In this document: positions 8,249 through 17,279 of the stretch, piece after piece
How positions within the stretch are numbered: position 1 is the stretch's first letter
How the letters are laid out: the number at the start of each line of letters is the position of its first letter
Origin: a virus
Direction: 5' to 3' (one strand)
Length of the DNA stretch: 46,907 nucleotides
IMG/VR virus record: IMGVR_UViG_3300028556_000015
Span: 1-46,907 of that record
Notes under the pieces: model-generated
Databases searched by the model: none
What the model was told of the DNA's origin: nothing
The model's input: the letters and a program-made list of their open reading frames with translations, nothing else
Position numbers and translations under genes: made by a program

Positions 8249-8495
8249 CTCTCGTTTAGTACGAGTACTACGACTACACCAGTCCTTCCTTATCGAAGGA
8301 TATGGTAATGTACCAAACGTAGTCAATCTATCAGAACGTAAGAATAACATCACTTTGACAGGTGTTATTGTAGATTCAGGTATTCTCCTTACTGCCCATC
8401 TTACTGCTAAGACAGTCGATGCCCTAGTCCCTTGGGGCAATATTGTTTCTGCCGAATTATTTCCAAAAATTCAAGAACAGTCGCAAGCAGTCTAA
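8232..8495 (+). CDS. Small beta-rich hypothetical protein
   Basis: 87 aa, unknown. Alternating hydrophobic strands (NITLTGVIVDSGILLTAHLT) suggest a compact beta domain. It ends with TAATG, directly coupling it to the large terminase start. Position between packaging genes suggests a virion or packaging accessory, without sequence proof. Confidence 0.5.
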   Translation: MNQTANSRLVRVLRLHQSFLIEGYGNVPNVVNLSERKNNITLTGVIVDSGILLTAHLTAKTVDALVPWGNIVSAELFPKIQEQSQAV

Positions 8496-9946
8496 TGAAA
8501 CGCATCATAGGCTCTAAAAAGCCTGAGGCTCAAAGCAAGGAAGCTTTGGACCAGTATTGGGCACGTAAATTCAACATCACTTCTTTTCTATTTGATAAGC
8601 AATTAGAATTCGTAGAAGATCCATCTCCTTTTAAGGTAGCAGTATGTAGCCGTAGAGCAGGTAAAACCGTTGCTTGTGCAGCACATCTAATACATACAGC
8701 TATCAATACAGCAGAGATTACGTGCCTTTATATTACTTTATCTGCAGCAAATGCTAGGAAACTAGTATGGAAAGAACTTAAGAAGATAAACGATAACAAT
8801 GAGTTACAAGGAACAGTATCTGAAGCAGAAGGATCTATAACCTTTGCTAACAAGTCGGTGATCTATATCTCTGGAGCTAAAGATAAGTCTGAGATTGAGA
8901 AGTTCCGGGGATTGCCTATAAAGCTCTGTTACATCGATGAATGCCAGTCTTTTCGTGAGTATATCAAGGATCTTATCGATGACATTATCGAACCAGCACT
9001 ATTAGATTATGCTGGTACTCTATGTTTAATCGGAACTCCTAGGGCTACACCAACTGGCTACTTCTATGAATGTGCCCATAATAATAACGATGTATGGACT
9101 AAACATAAGTGGACATTCTTTGATAATCCACATATTGCTACTAAATCCCAAAAGACCCATCAAGAGCTATTAGACAGAGTACTTAAACGTCGTAACCTAA
9201 CCATATCAGATCCTAGTATCCAACGTGAGTATTATGGTATATGGGCAAACGACTCTGATTCTCTCCTAATCAAATACAATGCAGATAAAAATAACTGGAA
9301 ACCACCATTACCAATGGGCCAGTACCAATACATCATGGGTATCGATATTGGGTACAAGGATGCAGATGCTATATGTATATTAGCCTGGTCTGAAGCAGAT
9401 CCAGTAACCTACCTTGTAGAAGAGTCAGTAAAGACTAAGCAAGGCATTACAGAGCTTGCAGATGAAATTAAGCGATTAGACAAGATATACAATGTATCTA
9501 AAATGAGTATGGATATGGGCGCCCTAGGTAAGAAGATTGGTGAAGAGCTAATCCGTAGACACCAAATCCCAGTAGAAGCAGCAGAGAAGTCTCGTAAGAT
9601 GGAGAATGTAGAACTCCTTAACGATGCGCTACGTCGTGGACACTTCAAAGCATCTATTGAATCTAAGTTTGCTCAAGATACGTATTTAGTAGAGATTAAT
9701 AGAGATAAATCTACTCCTGAAAGAACAGTCGTAAGTACTGATTATCACTCAGATATCATCGATTCTGTATTATATGCATTTAAATACTCTCCTGCATATG
9801 CTTACATGCCTCCAGAAGATAAGCCTAAGTATGGTACCAAGGCATGGGCAGAAGCTCAAGACAAAGAGATGTTTGAACGCGAATTAGAAGGATATATGCA
9901 AGAAGAGAAGAATAAGGTCGAATATGGCGGTTATGGAGATAATTAA
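8495..9946 (+). CDS. terL: Terminase large subunit (packaging ATPase/nuclease)
   Basis: 483 aa. Walker A is SRRAGKT (52-58), Walker B LCYIDE (144-149), with coupling motif CLIGTPR (177-183). The RNase H-like nuclease has MGIDIG (Asp284), SMDMG (Asp340) and a distal HSDIIDSVLYA. It drives DNA into the prohead and cuts the concatemer. I chose the ATG at 8495, which overlaps the previous stop as TAATG; a longer reading back to 8432 adds 21 residues that lie entirely inside the upstream gene. The C-terminal 60 residues are charged and probably flexible. Confidence 0.93.
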   Translation: MKRIIGSKKPEAQSKEALDQYWARKFNITSFLFDKQLEFVEDPSPFKVAVCSRRAGKTVACAAHLIHTAINTAEITCLYITLSAANARKLVWKELKKINDNNELQGTVSEAEGSITFANKSVIYISGAKDKSEIEKFRGLPIKLCYIDECQSFREYIKDLIDDIIEPALLDYAGTLCLIGTPRATPTGYFYECAHNNNDVWTKHKWTFFDNPHIATKSQKTHQELLDRVLKRRNLTISDPSIQREYYGIWANDSDSLLIKYNADKNNWKPPLPMGQYQYIMGIDIGYKDADAICILAWSEADPVTYLVEESVKTKQGITELADEIKRLDKIYNVSKMSMDMGALGKKIGEELIRRHQIPVEAAEKSRKMENVELLNDALRRGHFKASIESKFAQDTYLVEINRDKSTPERTVVSTDYHSDIIDSVLYAFKYSPAYAYMPPEDKPKYGTKAWAEAQDKEMFERELEGYMQEEKNKVEYGGYGDN

Positions 9947-9953
9947 GGACTAA

Positions 9954-10256
9954 ATGGCATATTTAGACTGCCTGGAGGCGATTTTGCTACCTTTTATGAA
10001 AAAAGCCAATCAAGTTGGTGTGATAGTAAAAGACCGCGCTCCAGATGAAAAACCAGAAGACTCATCAAACCAAGAATCTAGTATCGAATCTATTGCATCT
10101 GACCTAATCAAGGCAGTTGCCCGTCACGACGTTAAAACAGTTGCAATCTTACTCCAAGAAGCACACGATTGCTGCGCTAAGCCAAAAGATGAAGACTCTG
10201 AAGAATCCCATGATTTCGATAGTATGAATGAACAAGCCTCTAAGGAACAAGAATAA
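9954..10256 (+). CDS. Conserved small phage protein, unknown function
   Basis: 100 aa. A central helix pair (ASDLIKAVARHDVKTVAILL, then QEAHDCC) resembles short proteins I recall beside terminase or portal genes in other podophages, with no assigned function. The N-terminus is hydrophobic (CLEAILLPFM) but too short and charged nearby to call a membrane segment. The C-terminus is very acidic. AAGGA precedes the ATG. It couples to the next gene through TAATG. Confidence 0.55.
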   Translation: MAYLDCLEAILLPFMKKANQVGVIVKDRAPDEKPEDSSNQESSIESIASDLIKAVARHDVKTVAILLQEAHDCCAKPKDEDSEESHDFDSMNEQASKEQE

Positions 10257-11701
10257 TGTCTAAAAGTAAACTCGTTATGGCCCATGCAATGCGAAAAGCA
10301 GCTAAGAAGAAACTTGCATCTGGAGGTTCTGTTAAGTCTGGTTCTAAAGATATGAACTATGCTAAAGGCGGAAAAGTAGAATCAGCAAAGTCTGAAAAAC
10401 GTCCAATGCCAGATAACCGCTATAATGATTCTAAAGAAGCATCTAGAAATTCAGGCGATAAACCAGCTAAAAACGATTCTTGGGCAGATAACATTACAGT
10501 AAAACAAGCCCAAAAGCCTTCAGTTACAAAGCTTAGTCAACCAAAAATCATAGGTTCTGATGCATTCTCTGTCCGCAATATGAATATGCGAGATGATGAA
10601 AATGACCTTGGCGATAGTATTCATCCAGAAACTGATAGACGCCAACCAATTAAACGTGACGATGAATATGATGCTAAAAAGATGGGCAAAGGCCCTGATA
10701 TGGCATCTCAGCATAACAATAAAAAAGCTCCATACAATAAAGAAATCGAAGACCAGTATGCCCAAGATATGGCTGCAGCTGAGATGAAAAAAGTCCAATC
10801 TTATGCTGAAGGTGGAAAAGTCGATACAAAGACTGCTACTGGCGGCGCTAAAACTGGCGGCGCTAAAACTGGTGGAGCTAAGACTAGCACTACAGGTAAT
10901 AAGACAAAGACTGGTGGATCTAACCCAGGCGGAGCTTCTACAGGTGGAGCAGGTACCGTAACTATTACTACTAGAGATTTAGGTTCTAAAGGCATCAACG
11001 TATCTAATGTAGGCGGTAAGACTGCTGCTAAAAATCACGGCGGTATGGACCCAGGTGACGAAGACGATGACGGCAAGGCATTGATGGCTCAAGGTGGTCG
11101 TATGGAACCGAGAGACAACCATGAAGAGCTAATCGAACGTGATGACGAAGCTCATTTACAATCAGAAGAAGCACCATCAGAAGACGAAGGCTCAGAAGAA
11201 GCACATAGTCTTAATGAAGACGATGAAATGGGCCATAACAGCGGTAGAATCGATATGGAAGATGAGCATTCTAATGGCCGTAAGCCATATGCACAAGGCG
11301 GTAACGTCGATATGCATAAAGAAATGGATGATCAACCAGACGATGAGGCCCAAATGGAGCACGCAGCATCTATTGCAGCAGCAATCATGGCTAAACGTGC
11401 CCATAAGCAGTTTATGGCTATTGGTGGTATTGCTTCTAAAGACTCAATCGATTCAGATGACTCATCACAAGTAGATCTAAGCCGAAATGCAGACGAAGAC
11501 GCAAACGAAGAAGATCAGTTAAGCTTTAATGCACTCCGTAAAGAAAACTATAGTGAATCTGCGGGTTTAAAGAAACTTGATCAACCATCAGACTCAAATG
11601 AAACTAATGATCCTAGAGAAGACGAATCAGAGAATAAACACGATAAGTCAATCGTCTCTAAAATCATGAAGAAACGTAAATCTAGCCCTATTACTAAGTA
11701 G
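10256..11701 (+). CDS. Disordered acidic virion-associated protein with GG motifs
   Basis: 481 aa, low complexity: long Asp/Glu/Ser/Asn-rich stretches and a Gly/Thr-rich block encoded by a 15-base tandem repeat. A short motif recurs about six times: LASGGSV, YAKGGKV, YAEGGKV, MAQGGRM, YAQGGNV, MAIGGIA. The same motif recurs in the internal virion proteins at 31250, 32704 and 35329, suggesting a common partner or common processing. Some methionine-rich positions (MAAAEMKK) are helical. No enzymatic domain is seen. It lies between terminase and portal and may be carried in the virion. Confidence 0.6.
   Translation: MSKSKLVMAHAMRKAAKKKLASGGSVKSGSKDMNYAKGGKVESAKSEKRPMPDNRYNDSKEASRNSGDKPAKNDSWADNITVKQAQKPSVTKLSQPKIIGSDAFSVRNMNMRDDENDLGDSIHPETDRRQPIKRDDEYDAKKMGKGPDMASQHNNKKAPYNKEIEDQYAQDMAAAEMKKVQSYAEGGKVDTKTATGGAKTGGAKTGGAKTSTTGNKTKTGGSNPGGASTGGAGTVTITTRDLGSKGINVSNVGGKTAAKNHGGMDPGDEDDDGKALMAQGGRMEPRDNHEELIERDDEAHLQSEEAPSEDEGSEEAHSLNEDDEMGHNSGRIDMEDEHSNGRKPYAQGGNVDMHKEMDDQPDDEAQMEHAASIAAAIMAKRAHKQFMAIGGIASKDSIDSDDSSQVDLSRNADEDANEEDQLSFNALRKENYSESAGLKKLDQPSDSNETNDPREDESENKHDKSIVSKIMKKRKSSPITK
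10841..10885 (+). repeat. 15-bp tandem repeat, three copies, encoding GGAKT
   Basis: Two exact copies of GGCGGCGCTAAAACT (10841-10855, 10856-10870) are followed by a diverged third (10871-10885). In frame they encode GGAKT three times inside the disordered GG-motif protein. Confidence 0.85.
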
Positions 11702-11707
11702 GTTAAG

Positions 11708-12151
11708 TTGAAACAATGTAAACAAGGGCATTCTTATGTCGCTAAAACTAAGAATAATCGTCTTGGATGTTCTGTTTGCAACAAAGAACGAAAAATAGCA
11801 AATAAAGAACACAATGCTCAATATATGCGCAAATGGTGGGCTAAAAATAGTACTAAAAAAGCAATATACGATAAAAAAGCTCGCCAAACTAAGCCAGAAG
11901 TATTTAATCAAAAAAGTAGGACTAGACAAGCTAATCAATTAAAACGAATGCCTAAATGGCTTAGTAAACTTCAAAAACAACATATCCAAATGTTTTATAC
12001 GTCTGCTAAGCAATTGCAGAATGAGTTAGGGATAAAAATGCATGTGGACCATATTATTCCATTACAAGGTAAATTAGTTAGTGGTCTACATGTTCCTTGG
12101 AACCTTCAAGTATTAAGTGCTGTTGATAATGTCAAAAAGAGTAATAAATGA
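11708..12151 (+). CDS. HNH homing endonuclease, copy 1
   Basis: 147 aa, TTG start. An N-terminal zinc-binding motif (CKQGH then CSVC) and a basic middle are followed by the HNH core: HVDHIIPLQGKLVSGLHVPW and NLQVL. Such free-standing HNH genes spread by cutting phage genomes that lack them. The C-terminal half is closely similar to the gene at 25030, also at DNA level around the HNH core. It sits between the GG-motif protein and the portal-proximal genes and overlaps the next start by four bases. The ribosome-binding site is weak, as is common for homing endonucleases. Confidence 0.85.
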   Translation: MKQCKQGHSYVAKTKNNRLGCSVCNKERKIANKEHNAQYMRKWWAKNSTKKAIYDKKARQTKPEVFNQKSRTRQANQLKRMPKWLSKLQKQHIQMFYTSAKQLQNELGIKMHVDHIIPLQGKLVSGLHVPWNLQVLSAVDNVKKSNK

Positions 12152-12408
12152 AAATCAATGATATTAAGGATTTAGAAAAATTAATCAAACTCATGCGTAG
12201 AACTGGCATTACTGTAATCAAAGTAGATGGTATAGAGCTAGCCTTGACTGAACAACCACCAAGGAAGGCTGTTAAACGAAGTAATAGCTTCATAGCGCCA
12301 TCTTTACCAGGTATTGATGAAAACACACCAGTAGAGACTATAGACATGCCAGACACCCTTACAGAAGAGCAGTTACTATATTACTCAGCAACGGAAAATC
12401 AACAATAA
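12148..12408 (+). CDS. Conserved small phage protein near portal
   Basis: 86 aa. The N-terminal pattern IKDLEKLIKLMRRTGITVIKVDGIELAL looks like a small two-helix/two-strand domain that I recall in unannotated proteins next to podophage portal genes. The C-terminus is disordered with acidic patches. No function known. Coupled upstream by ATGA and downstream by TAATG. Confidence 0.55.
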   Translation: MKINDIKDLEKLIKLMRRTGITVIKVDGIELALTEQPPRKAVKRSNSFIAPSLPGIDENTPVETIDMPDTLTEEQLLYYSATENQQ

Positions 12409-12611
12409 TGGGCGGATTACAAGATTGGCTACCAACACAATTAGAAGGCATTAAAGACAAAGCCTTTGCAGAAGCTTTCGGACATGAATATAAGCATTCC
12501 GATGGTAAATACTATGCCCTACCAGAGTTTGATAACTATTTCGGCGTAAACAGATCATATAGCGGTATCTGGACCTCTATAATCAAAGAAATCCCTGACA
12601 ATGAAGATTAA
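12408..12611 (+). CDS. Small hypothetical protein next to portal
   Basis: 67 aa, aromatic-rich (YFGVNRSYSGIW) and acidic. No family recognised. It overlaps the portal gene start by 11 bases, so it is probably co-translated and may be a minor assembly factor. Confidence 0.5.
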   Translation: MGGLQDWLPTQLEGIKDKAFAEAFGHEYKHSDGKYYALPEFDNYFGVNRSYSGIWTSIIKEIPDNED

Positions 12612-14511
12612 ACAAGCACCAGGACCTAAAGCAAAGGTCGTATTCAAAACTAAGCAAGACCATGCATCTAGCATATTAGCCCAATGGTGGTTGACTAAGG
12701 ACTCAGATAAGGCAGCAGCAGAGATGCTTACGTCTGCTGCCTACCTAAAAGAGTCTCAGGCTTACCGCTACCGCCAAGCAGCTATCTATGCAAGGTTATA
12801 CGGTAATCAAAGTCTATACTCCTTTGCAGGATCTAATATAAGCAAGATGGACCAAACTTATGGTCTTCCACAAGAACGTCCTACGTTTAACCTAATACAA
12901 TCAGTAACCGATACCTTGGTATCGCGGATAGCCCAGTCTAGACCACAACCAGTATTCCTAACATCTAACAGTGACTACAAACAACGCAATCTTGCAAAAA
13001 AGTTGAATTCATTCATATTAGGTGAGTTCCATAATACCAAGGCATACGAGTTAGGCACTACTGCTCTTAGAGATGGGCTAGTAGAAGGCACAGGTGTAAT
13101 CCACGTATTCGAGACACCAGATAACCGTGTAGGTCTAGAACGCGTCTTGCTAACCGAATTATTGGTTGATCCCAATGAAGCAATGTACGGTGAGCCACGA
13201 CAATTATACCGTCTTAAGCTAATAGATAGAGATGTACTCCTTGCTAACTTCCCGAAACTTAAAGAGAAAATCGAAATGGCAGCAAAAGGGACTCCAGACA
13301 ATAGTGCTGATAGTTCTAAGTCCGTTTCAGATCTAGTAATGGTAGTAGAAGGATGGCACCTTCCATCAGGTAAAGGCATGGGTGATGGACGCCATACTAT
13401 TGCATGCTCATCTGGTAGCCTATTAGATGAGCCATTCGATAAAGAACGCTTCCCATTCTCCTTCTTACACTATGCTCCACGGCTATTAGGCTTTTGGGCA
13501 CAAGGTGTAGCAGAGCAGCTAATGGGTACTCAGATGGAGCTAAACTCTATTCTATATACAATCTCTAGAGCCATCAAACTCGTAGGAGTACCAAGAGTAT
13601 TCCAAGAAGAAGGCGCTAAAGTCGTATCAGCACACCATAACAATGAAGTAGGTGTAATCGTTAAATATCGTGGAATTAAGCCTACATACGAAGTAGCTCC
13701 ATGTAATGCTCCAGAACTATACGCTGAAAGGGATAAGTTAATACAATATGGCTACCAGCAATCCGGTGTTTCAGCACTACAAGCCTCAAGTCAAAAACCT
13801 CAAGGCCTCGACTCGGGTGAGGCTATCCGCACGTACGACGATATCAGTACTGATCGTTTCGCTAGTCTTGCACGTCGTTACGATAACTTTTTTATTGATT
13901 TATCATATCAAATAATCGACTTAGCTAAAGACATATGTGAACGCGATGATGGCTATTCTACTGTATATCCTAATAAGAATGGTATTAAAGAGATTGATTT
14001 AAAAGCAGCAGACGTAGTTAAAGACACCTTTGTAATCCAATGCTTTACCCAGTCTAGCCTACCTAAAGATCCTGCAGGACGCCTCCAAAAGGTAGCAGAG
14101 ATGATCCAAGCAGGTATGATTACAGTCCAAGAAGGTCGTAGACTCCTTGACTATCCAGATCTAGATCAAGTAGAAAAGCTAGCAAATGCAGCAGAAGAGC
14201 GTGTATTCCAGATATTAGACGATATCATTGAGTCTGGTAAGTATACACCTCCAGACCCTTTTATGGACTTAACCTTTGCTGAAAAGACTGTAGTCCAGTA
14301 TATCAATCTATACTCTCAGGCTAAGTTAGAAGAGAGTAAAGCAGATAAGCTCCATATGTTCTTCTCTCAAATCCAAGATATTAAGCAGGCCGCCCAACCG
14401 CCTCCAATGCCTCAACCCCAAGGTGCTCCAGCCCCTCAGGCTAACCCCCAAGCACCTCCAACATCCCCATTAGTACCTAATAGCCCTAACCCCCAAGGAG
14501 CAGCACAATAA
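12601..14511 (+). CDS. Portal protein (head-tail connector)
   Basis: 636 aa, the size of P22-type podophage portals. The dodecameric portal forms the DNA channel, nucleates capsid assembly and docks terminase. Supporting pattern: early RQAAIYARLYGNQ and PTFNLIQSVTDTLVSRI; a mid-protein GLVEGTGVIHVFE strand region with LLVDPNEA; PFSFLHYAPRLLGFWAQGVAEQL; and the downstream SSQKPQGLDSGEAIRTYDD, typical of portal stems. The last 40 residues are Pro/Gln/Ala-rich and disordered. Position between terminase and scaffold/capsid agrees. No start ambiguity. Confidence 0.88.
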   Translation: MKIKQAPGPKAKVVFKTKQDHASSILAQWWLTKDSDKAAAEMLTSAAYLKESQAYRYRQAAIYARLYGNQSLYSFAGSNISKMDQTYGLPQERPTFNLIQSVTDTLVSRIAQSRPQPVFLTSNSDYKQRNLAKKLNSFILGEFHNTKAYELGTTALRDGLVEGTGVIHVFETPDNRVGLERVLLTELLVDPNEAMYGEPRQLYRLKLIDRDVLLANFPKLKEKIEMAAKGTPDNSADSSKSVSDLVMVVEGWHLPSGKGMGDGRHTIACSSGSLLDEPFDKERFPFSFLHYAPRLLGFWAQGVAEQLMGTQMELNSILYTISRAIKLVGVPRVFQEEGAKVVSAHHNNEVGVIVKYRGIKPTYEVAPCNAPELYAERDKLIQYGYQQSGVSALQASSQKPQGLDSGEAIRTYDDISTDRFASLARRYDNFFIDLSYQIIDLAKDICERDDGYSTVYPNKNGIKEIDLKAADVVKDTFVIQCFTQSSLPKDPAGRLQKVAEMIQAGMITVQEGRRLLDYPDLDQVEKLANAAEERVFQILDDIIESGKYTPPDPFMDLTFAEKTVVQYINLYSQAKLEESKADKLHMFFSQIQDIKQAAQPPPMPQPQGAPAPQANPQAPPTSPLVPNSPNPQGAAQ

Positions 14512-14726
14512 TGAAACGTAAACAAACAGAACGCCTTCGTTTAAAAGGTCAAGATACTGAATTAGAAGCCGAATTGTTAGGCCCTAAAAAAGGCTTTGGT
14601 AATTCTTTTGAAGTCCTGCCTATTACTAAAGAAGAAATCAAATCATCTAAAGAAGCTTATTTTACAGATTTAGAAAAAGAGTTATTAACCCGCCGAGAAC
14701 GTGCAATCCGCGCATTCTTAAGATAA
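14511..14726 (+). CDS. Small basic hypothetical protein between portal and scaffold
   Basis: 71 aa with a charged start (MKRKQTERLRLKGQ) and a helical end (LEKELLTRRERAIRAFLR). The end resembles the C-terminal helix of the scaffold protein that follows (KERAILAFKGEL), so it may contact the same capsid partner. That similarity is short and only suggestive. Starts on the portal stop as TAATG. Confidence 0.5.
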   Translation: MKRKQTERLRLKGQDTELEAELLGPKKGFGNSFEVLPITKEEIKSSKEAYFTDLEKELLTRRERAIRAFLR

Positions 14727-14738
14727 TAAGGAAATAAA

Positions 14739-15749
14739 ATGAAAGTCATCCCACAAGGTGCTACCGCGCCTACAGGCCCACAAGGTCCTACTCCTGCTCA
14801 AGATGCACGCGCAAGAGCAATTGCTAGATTAACAGAACAACCAGTATTAGACGCTACCAAAGTCACTGCAGAAGAGATGAGTGCAATCATCCCTCAAAAA
14901 GGACAGGAAGACAATAGTGCAGAGCTAGTAGAATCAAGCCCTGAACCCCAAACTATCAATGAAGCTAAAGCAGAAGAGCCTAAACTAGACCAGCAATATC
15001 AATTGCTTGCTAGGAAAGAAAAGGCCATTCGTGCTCAGCAACGTCAAGCCCAAGAACAGATCAAGTCTAGGGAAGACGCTATTGCGGCTAGAGAAGCTGC
15101 TATTACTGCTAGAGAAGAAGAGTATAAGACTAATTACATATCTAAGTCTTCTCTCCTTAACGATCCTTTAACAGTATTAGAAGAGCAAGGCCTTGACTAC
15201 GATAGACTAACCCAACAGGCTATTAACCGTCAACCTCTAGACCCTAGAGTTGAGCAGTTTATGCGCCAACAGCAAGCAACTATTGATAAGCTGCTAGAAG
15301 CTCAGAAATCACAAGAAACTAGAGCAGTAGAAGCACAAGACGCTCAATATAAACAAGCCTTGAAACAGATCAAGACTGATACTACTGAACTTGTAAAGTC
15401 AAGTGATGAGTACGAAATGGTGAGACTAACAGGCTCTATTAACGATGTAGTTGAACTCATCGAAAAGACCTGGAATGAAGAAGAACGTCTCATGACAGTA
15501 GAAGAAGCTGCTCAAGAAGTAGAAGAATATTTAGTTGAGTATGCAGAACGTTTAGCTAAATCTAAAAAGATCCAGACACGTCAATCTAGTAGACCTGCAG
15601 TCGAAAGAGAAGCGAATAAGCAGACACCTAGTCAAAGTAATAAGCAGCCACAAACAATGAAAACCCTAACAAATGCCACGGGTTCTACGCGGACGCTCAG
15701 TGCGAAAGAACGTGCAATATTAGCATTTAAAGGGGAGCTTAAATCTTAA
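14739..15749 (+). CDS. Scaffolding protein
   Basis: 336 aa. Composition and position fit a prohead scaffold: disordered Pro/Gln start, a long charged coiled coil (ARKEKAIRAQQRQAQEQIKS through AREEEY, about residues 90-130), more helices, and a basic C-terminal segment (TLSAKERAILAFKGELKS) that could be the capsid-binding helix. It lies directly before the major capsid gene. Scaffold proteins diverge strongly, so the call rests on architecture and context. Confidence 0.8.
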   Translation: MKVIPQGATAPTGPQGPTPAQDARARAIARLTEQPVLDATKVTAEEMSAIIPQKGQEDNSAELVESSPEPQTINEAKAEEPKLDQQYQLLARKEKAIRAQQRQAQEQIKSREDAIAAREAAITAREEEYKTNYISKSSLLNDPLTVLEEQGLDYDRLTQQAINRQPLDPRVEQFMRQQQATIDKLLEAQKSQETRAVEAQDAQYKQALKQIKTDTTELVKSSDEYEMVRLTGSINDVVELIEKTWNEEERLMTVEEAAQEVEEYLVEYAERLAKSKKIQTRQSSRPAVEREANKQTPSQSNKQPQTMKTLTNATGSTRTLSAKERAILAFKGELKS

Positions 15750-15752
15750 GCG

Positions 15753-15772
15753 TTAAGAGCATTCTCTCTTAA
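15753..15772 (+). other. Hairpin in the capsid gene leader
   Basis: TTAAGAG (15753-15759) pairs perfectly with CTCTTAA (15766-15772) over a six-base loop. No T-run follows, so it is unlikely to be a strong terminator. It begins four bases after the scaffold stop and may act as an mRNA processing or stability element between scaffold and capsid messages. Confidence 0.5.
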
Positions 15773-15837
15773 TATTTACACCAATCTACCAGTGAGTCCC
15801 TTAAAAAGGCAGTAAGCGTAGGAGAAGTGTGTCAAAG

Positions 15838-15854
15838 ACTTAGATGGTCTAAGT
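15838..15854 (+). other. Second hairpin in the capsid gene leader
   Basis: ACTTAGA (15838-15844) and TCTAAGT (15848-15854) form a perfect 7-bp stem with a TGG loop. It ends about 30 bases before the capsid ATG, upstream of the AAAGGA ribosome-binding site. The sequence TAAGTACT overlaps its 3' arm and recurs in two other intergenic leaders. Confidence 0.5.
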
Positions 15855-15886
15855 ACTTGATTTAACTTAATTTAAAGGAAATTAAA

Positions 15887-17170
15887 ATGGCTGCTATTTA
15901 TGCCAATAGTTCCAACCAGATTGCTGCGTTGAAAGAACTATACACGGATGATAAAGAATATATGAAGGATCTAGTATACAAGGAAAACCCTTTCCTTGCA
16001 CTAGTTCCAAAAAACGAATCACCAGATGGATTTGCTGGTAAGTATATCCCAGTACCACTAGAATATGGTACTCCGCAAGGTCGTTCGCATGCATTTGCGA
16101 ATGCTCAAAACCAACAAACAGCTACTCAATTGGCTTCATTCTTCGTATTTGTGATTAATGATTACCAATTAGTAACTATTACTAACCTCCTTATGGAACA
16201 GACTAAGACTAACGCTGGTGCGTTTGTTGATGCTGCTAAACTCCAAATGGATGGTGGGTTCCGTAACATTACCAACAACATCGCATTCGAAATCTTTGCT
16301 GATGGTTCTGGTCAACGTGGATCTATTGGTTCAACTGATTCTTCTGCAGCACCGACATATGTAATTACATTGTCTAATGCTCAGCAAGTAGTTCAGTTTG
16401 AAGTTGGTATGACATTAGTTAACTTCACTAATACAGCAGGTCTTATTTCTGCAGTATCTGCTTCTACAGCAGTTATCCAAAAGGTAGATCGCGCAAACGG
16501 TATTATTACTGTTCTTGCATCTGCAGTGGATGCTTCTTGGGCAGCTGCTGGAAAAGCACTTGGCGTATCTGGTGACGTTGTTTCTGGTGCTTCTGGTACT
16601 GGTAGTTATCTTGCATTGTCAGGATTAGCTGCGTGGGTTCCAACAGCAACTCCAAGCAATTCTGATAGCTTCTGGGGAGTTAATCGCTCTGCAGATCCTA
16701 CACGTCTTGCTGGTCTCCGATATAATGCTCTTGCATATACTATCGAAGAAGGTATGACTAATGCGTTAGCGTTCCTTAACCGAGAAGGTGGAAAACCAGA
16801 CCTATGTGTAATGGATTTCTCTTCATATGCTGCACTTGTAAACGCTTTGGGCGCAAAGGTCCAATACGTTCAAGTCAACCATGACGAAGTAGAAGTTGCA
16901 TTCGAAGGTATTACTTTCCAATCAGCTTATGGTCGAGTAACGGTTCTTGCAGATCGTTCATGTCCTCCACAGACTGCTTACCTCCTTACTATGAATACAT
17001 GGAAACTCCGTTCACTCGGAAAAGTTCCACATATTCTTACTTATGGAATGGAAGGCCTCGAAGGTCTCAGAGTAGGAAATGCTGATGCTTTGGAAATCAG
17101 AATTGGCTATTATGGCAATTTGATTTGTAGCGCACCAGGTTGGAATTGCGTAGTACAATTAAGTGCTTAA
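15887..17170 (+). CDS. Major capsid protein
   Basis: 427 aa. Expected HK97-fold coat protein. N-terminal MAAIYANSSNQIAALKELY with KENPFLALVPKNE and later KYIPVPLEYGTPQGRSHAF is a common podophage coat pattern. A beta-rich stretch (about 165-215) may be an inserted surface domain. The C-terminal part ends in GLRVGNADALEIRIGYYGNL and CAPGWN. It follows the scaffold, has a 137-base untranslated leader with two hairpins, and is closed by two terminators, all consistent with a highly expressed coat gene. No protease-type leader peptide is evident. Confidence 0.9.
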   Translation: MAAIYANSSNQIAALKELYTDDKEYMKDLVYKENPFLALVPKNESPDGFAGKYIPVPLEYGTPQGRSHAFANAQNQQTATQLASFFVFVINDYQLVTITNLLMEQTKTNAGAFVDAAKLQMDGGFRNITNNIAFEIFADGSGQRGSIGSTDSSAAPTYVITLSNAQQVVQFEVGMTLVNFTNTAGLISAVSASTAVIQKVDRANGIITVLASAVDASWAAAGKALGVSGDVVSGASGTGSYLALSGLAAWVPTATPSNSDSFWGVNRSADPTRLAGLRYNALAYTIEEGMTNALAFLNREGGKPDLCVMDFSSYAALVNALGAKVQYVQVNHDEVEVAFEGITFQSAYGRVTVLADRSCPPQTAYLLTMNTWKLRSLGKVPHILTYGMEGLEGLRVGNADALEIRIGYYGNLICSAPGWNCVVQLSA

Positions 17171-17184
17171 TATTATTAACTAAT

Positions 17185-17208
17185 AACGACACTATTAGTC
17201 GTTTTTTT
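17185..17208 (+). terminator. Rho-independent terminator after capsid gene, first
   Basis: AACGAC pairs with GTCGTT around the loop ACTATTA, followed directly by a run of T (17202-17208). It starts 15 bases after the capsid stop. Confidence 0.75.
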
Positions 17209-17224
17209 AAAACGTATTATTATG

Positions 17225-17260
17225 ACCCAGGACCTAAAAAATCCTGGGTTTTTTTATTTT
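17225..17260 (+). terminator. Rho-independent terminator after capsid gene, second
   Basis: ACCCAGGA (17225-17232) pairs perfectly with TCCTGGGT (17242-17249) over a nine-base A-rich loop and runs into TTTTTTTATTTT. It is stronger than the first, and together they should stop most readthrough from the capsid gene. Confidence 0.9.
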
Positions 17261-17262
17261 AA

Positions 17263-17271
17263 TGCTATACG
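17263..17271 (+). promoter_or_regulatory. Extended -10 element for the accessory block
   Basis: TGC then TATACG, nearly identical to the element before the first gene (TGCTATACT). No -35 is visible. It lies immediately after the tandem terminators and eight bases before the ATG at 17280, so a transcript from here would be leaderless or nearly so. Confidence 0.4.
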
Positions 17272-17279
17272 CTAATTGT

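Noticed and set aside
8432-8494. Longer N-terminus for the large terminase
   Set aside because: The extra 21 residues lie wholly inside the upstream gene; the ATG at 8495 overlaps the previous stop in the style used throughout this genome.
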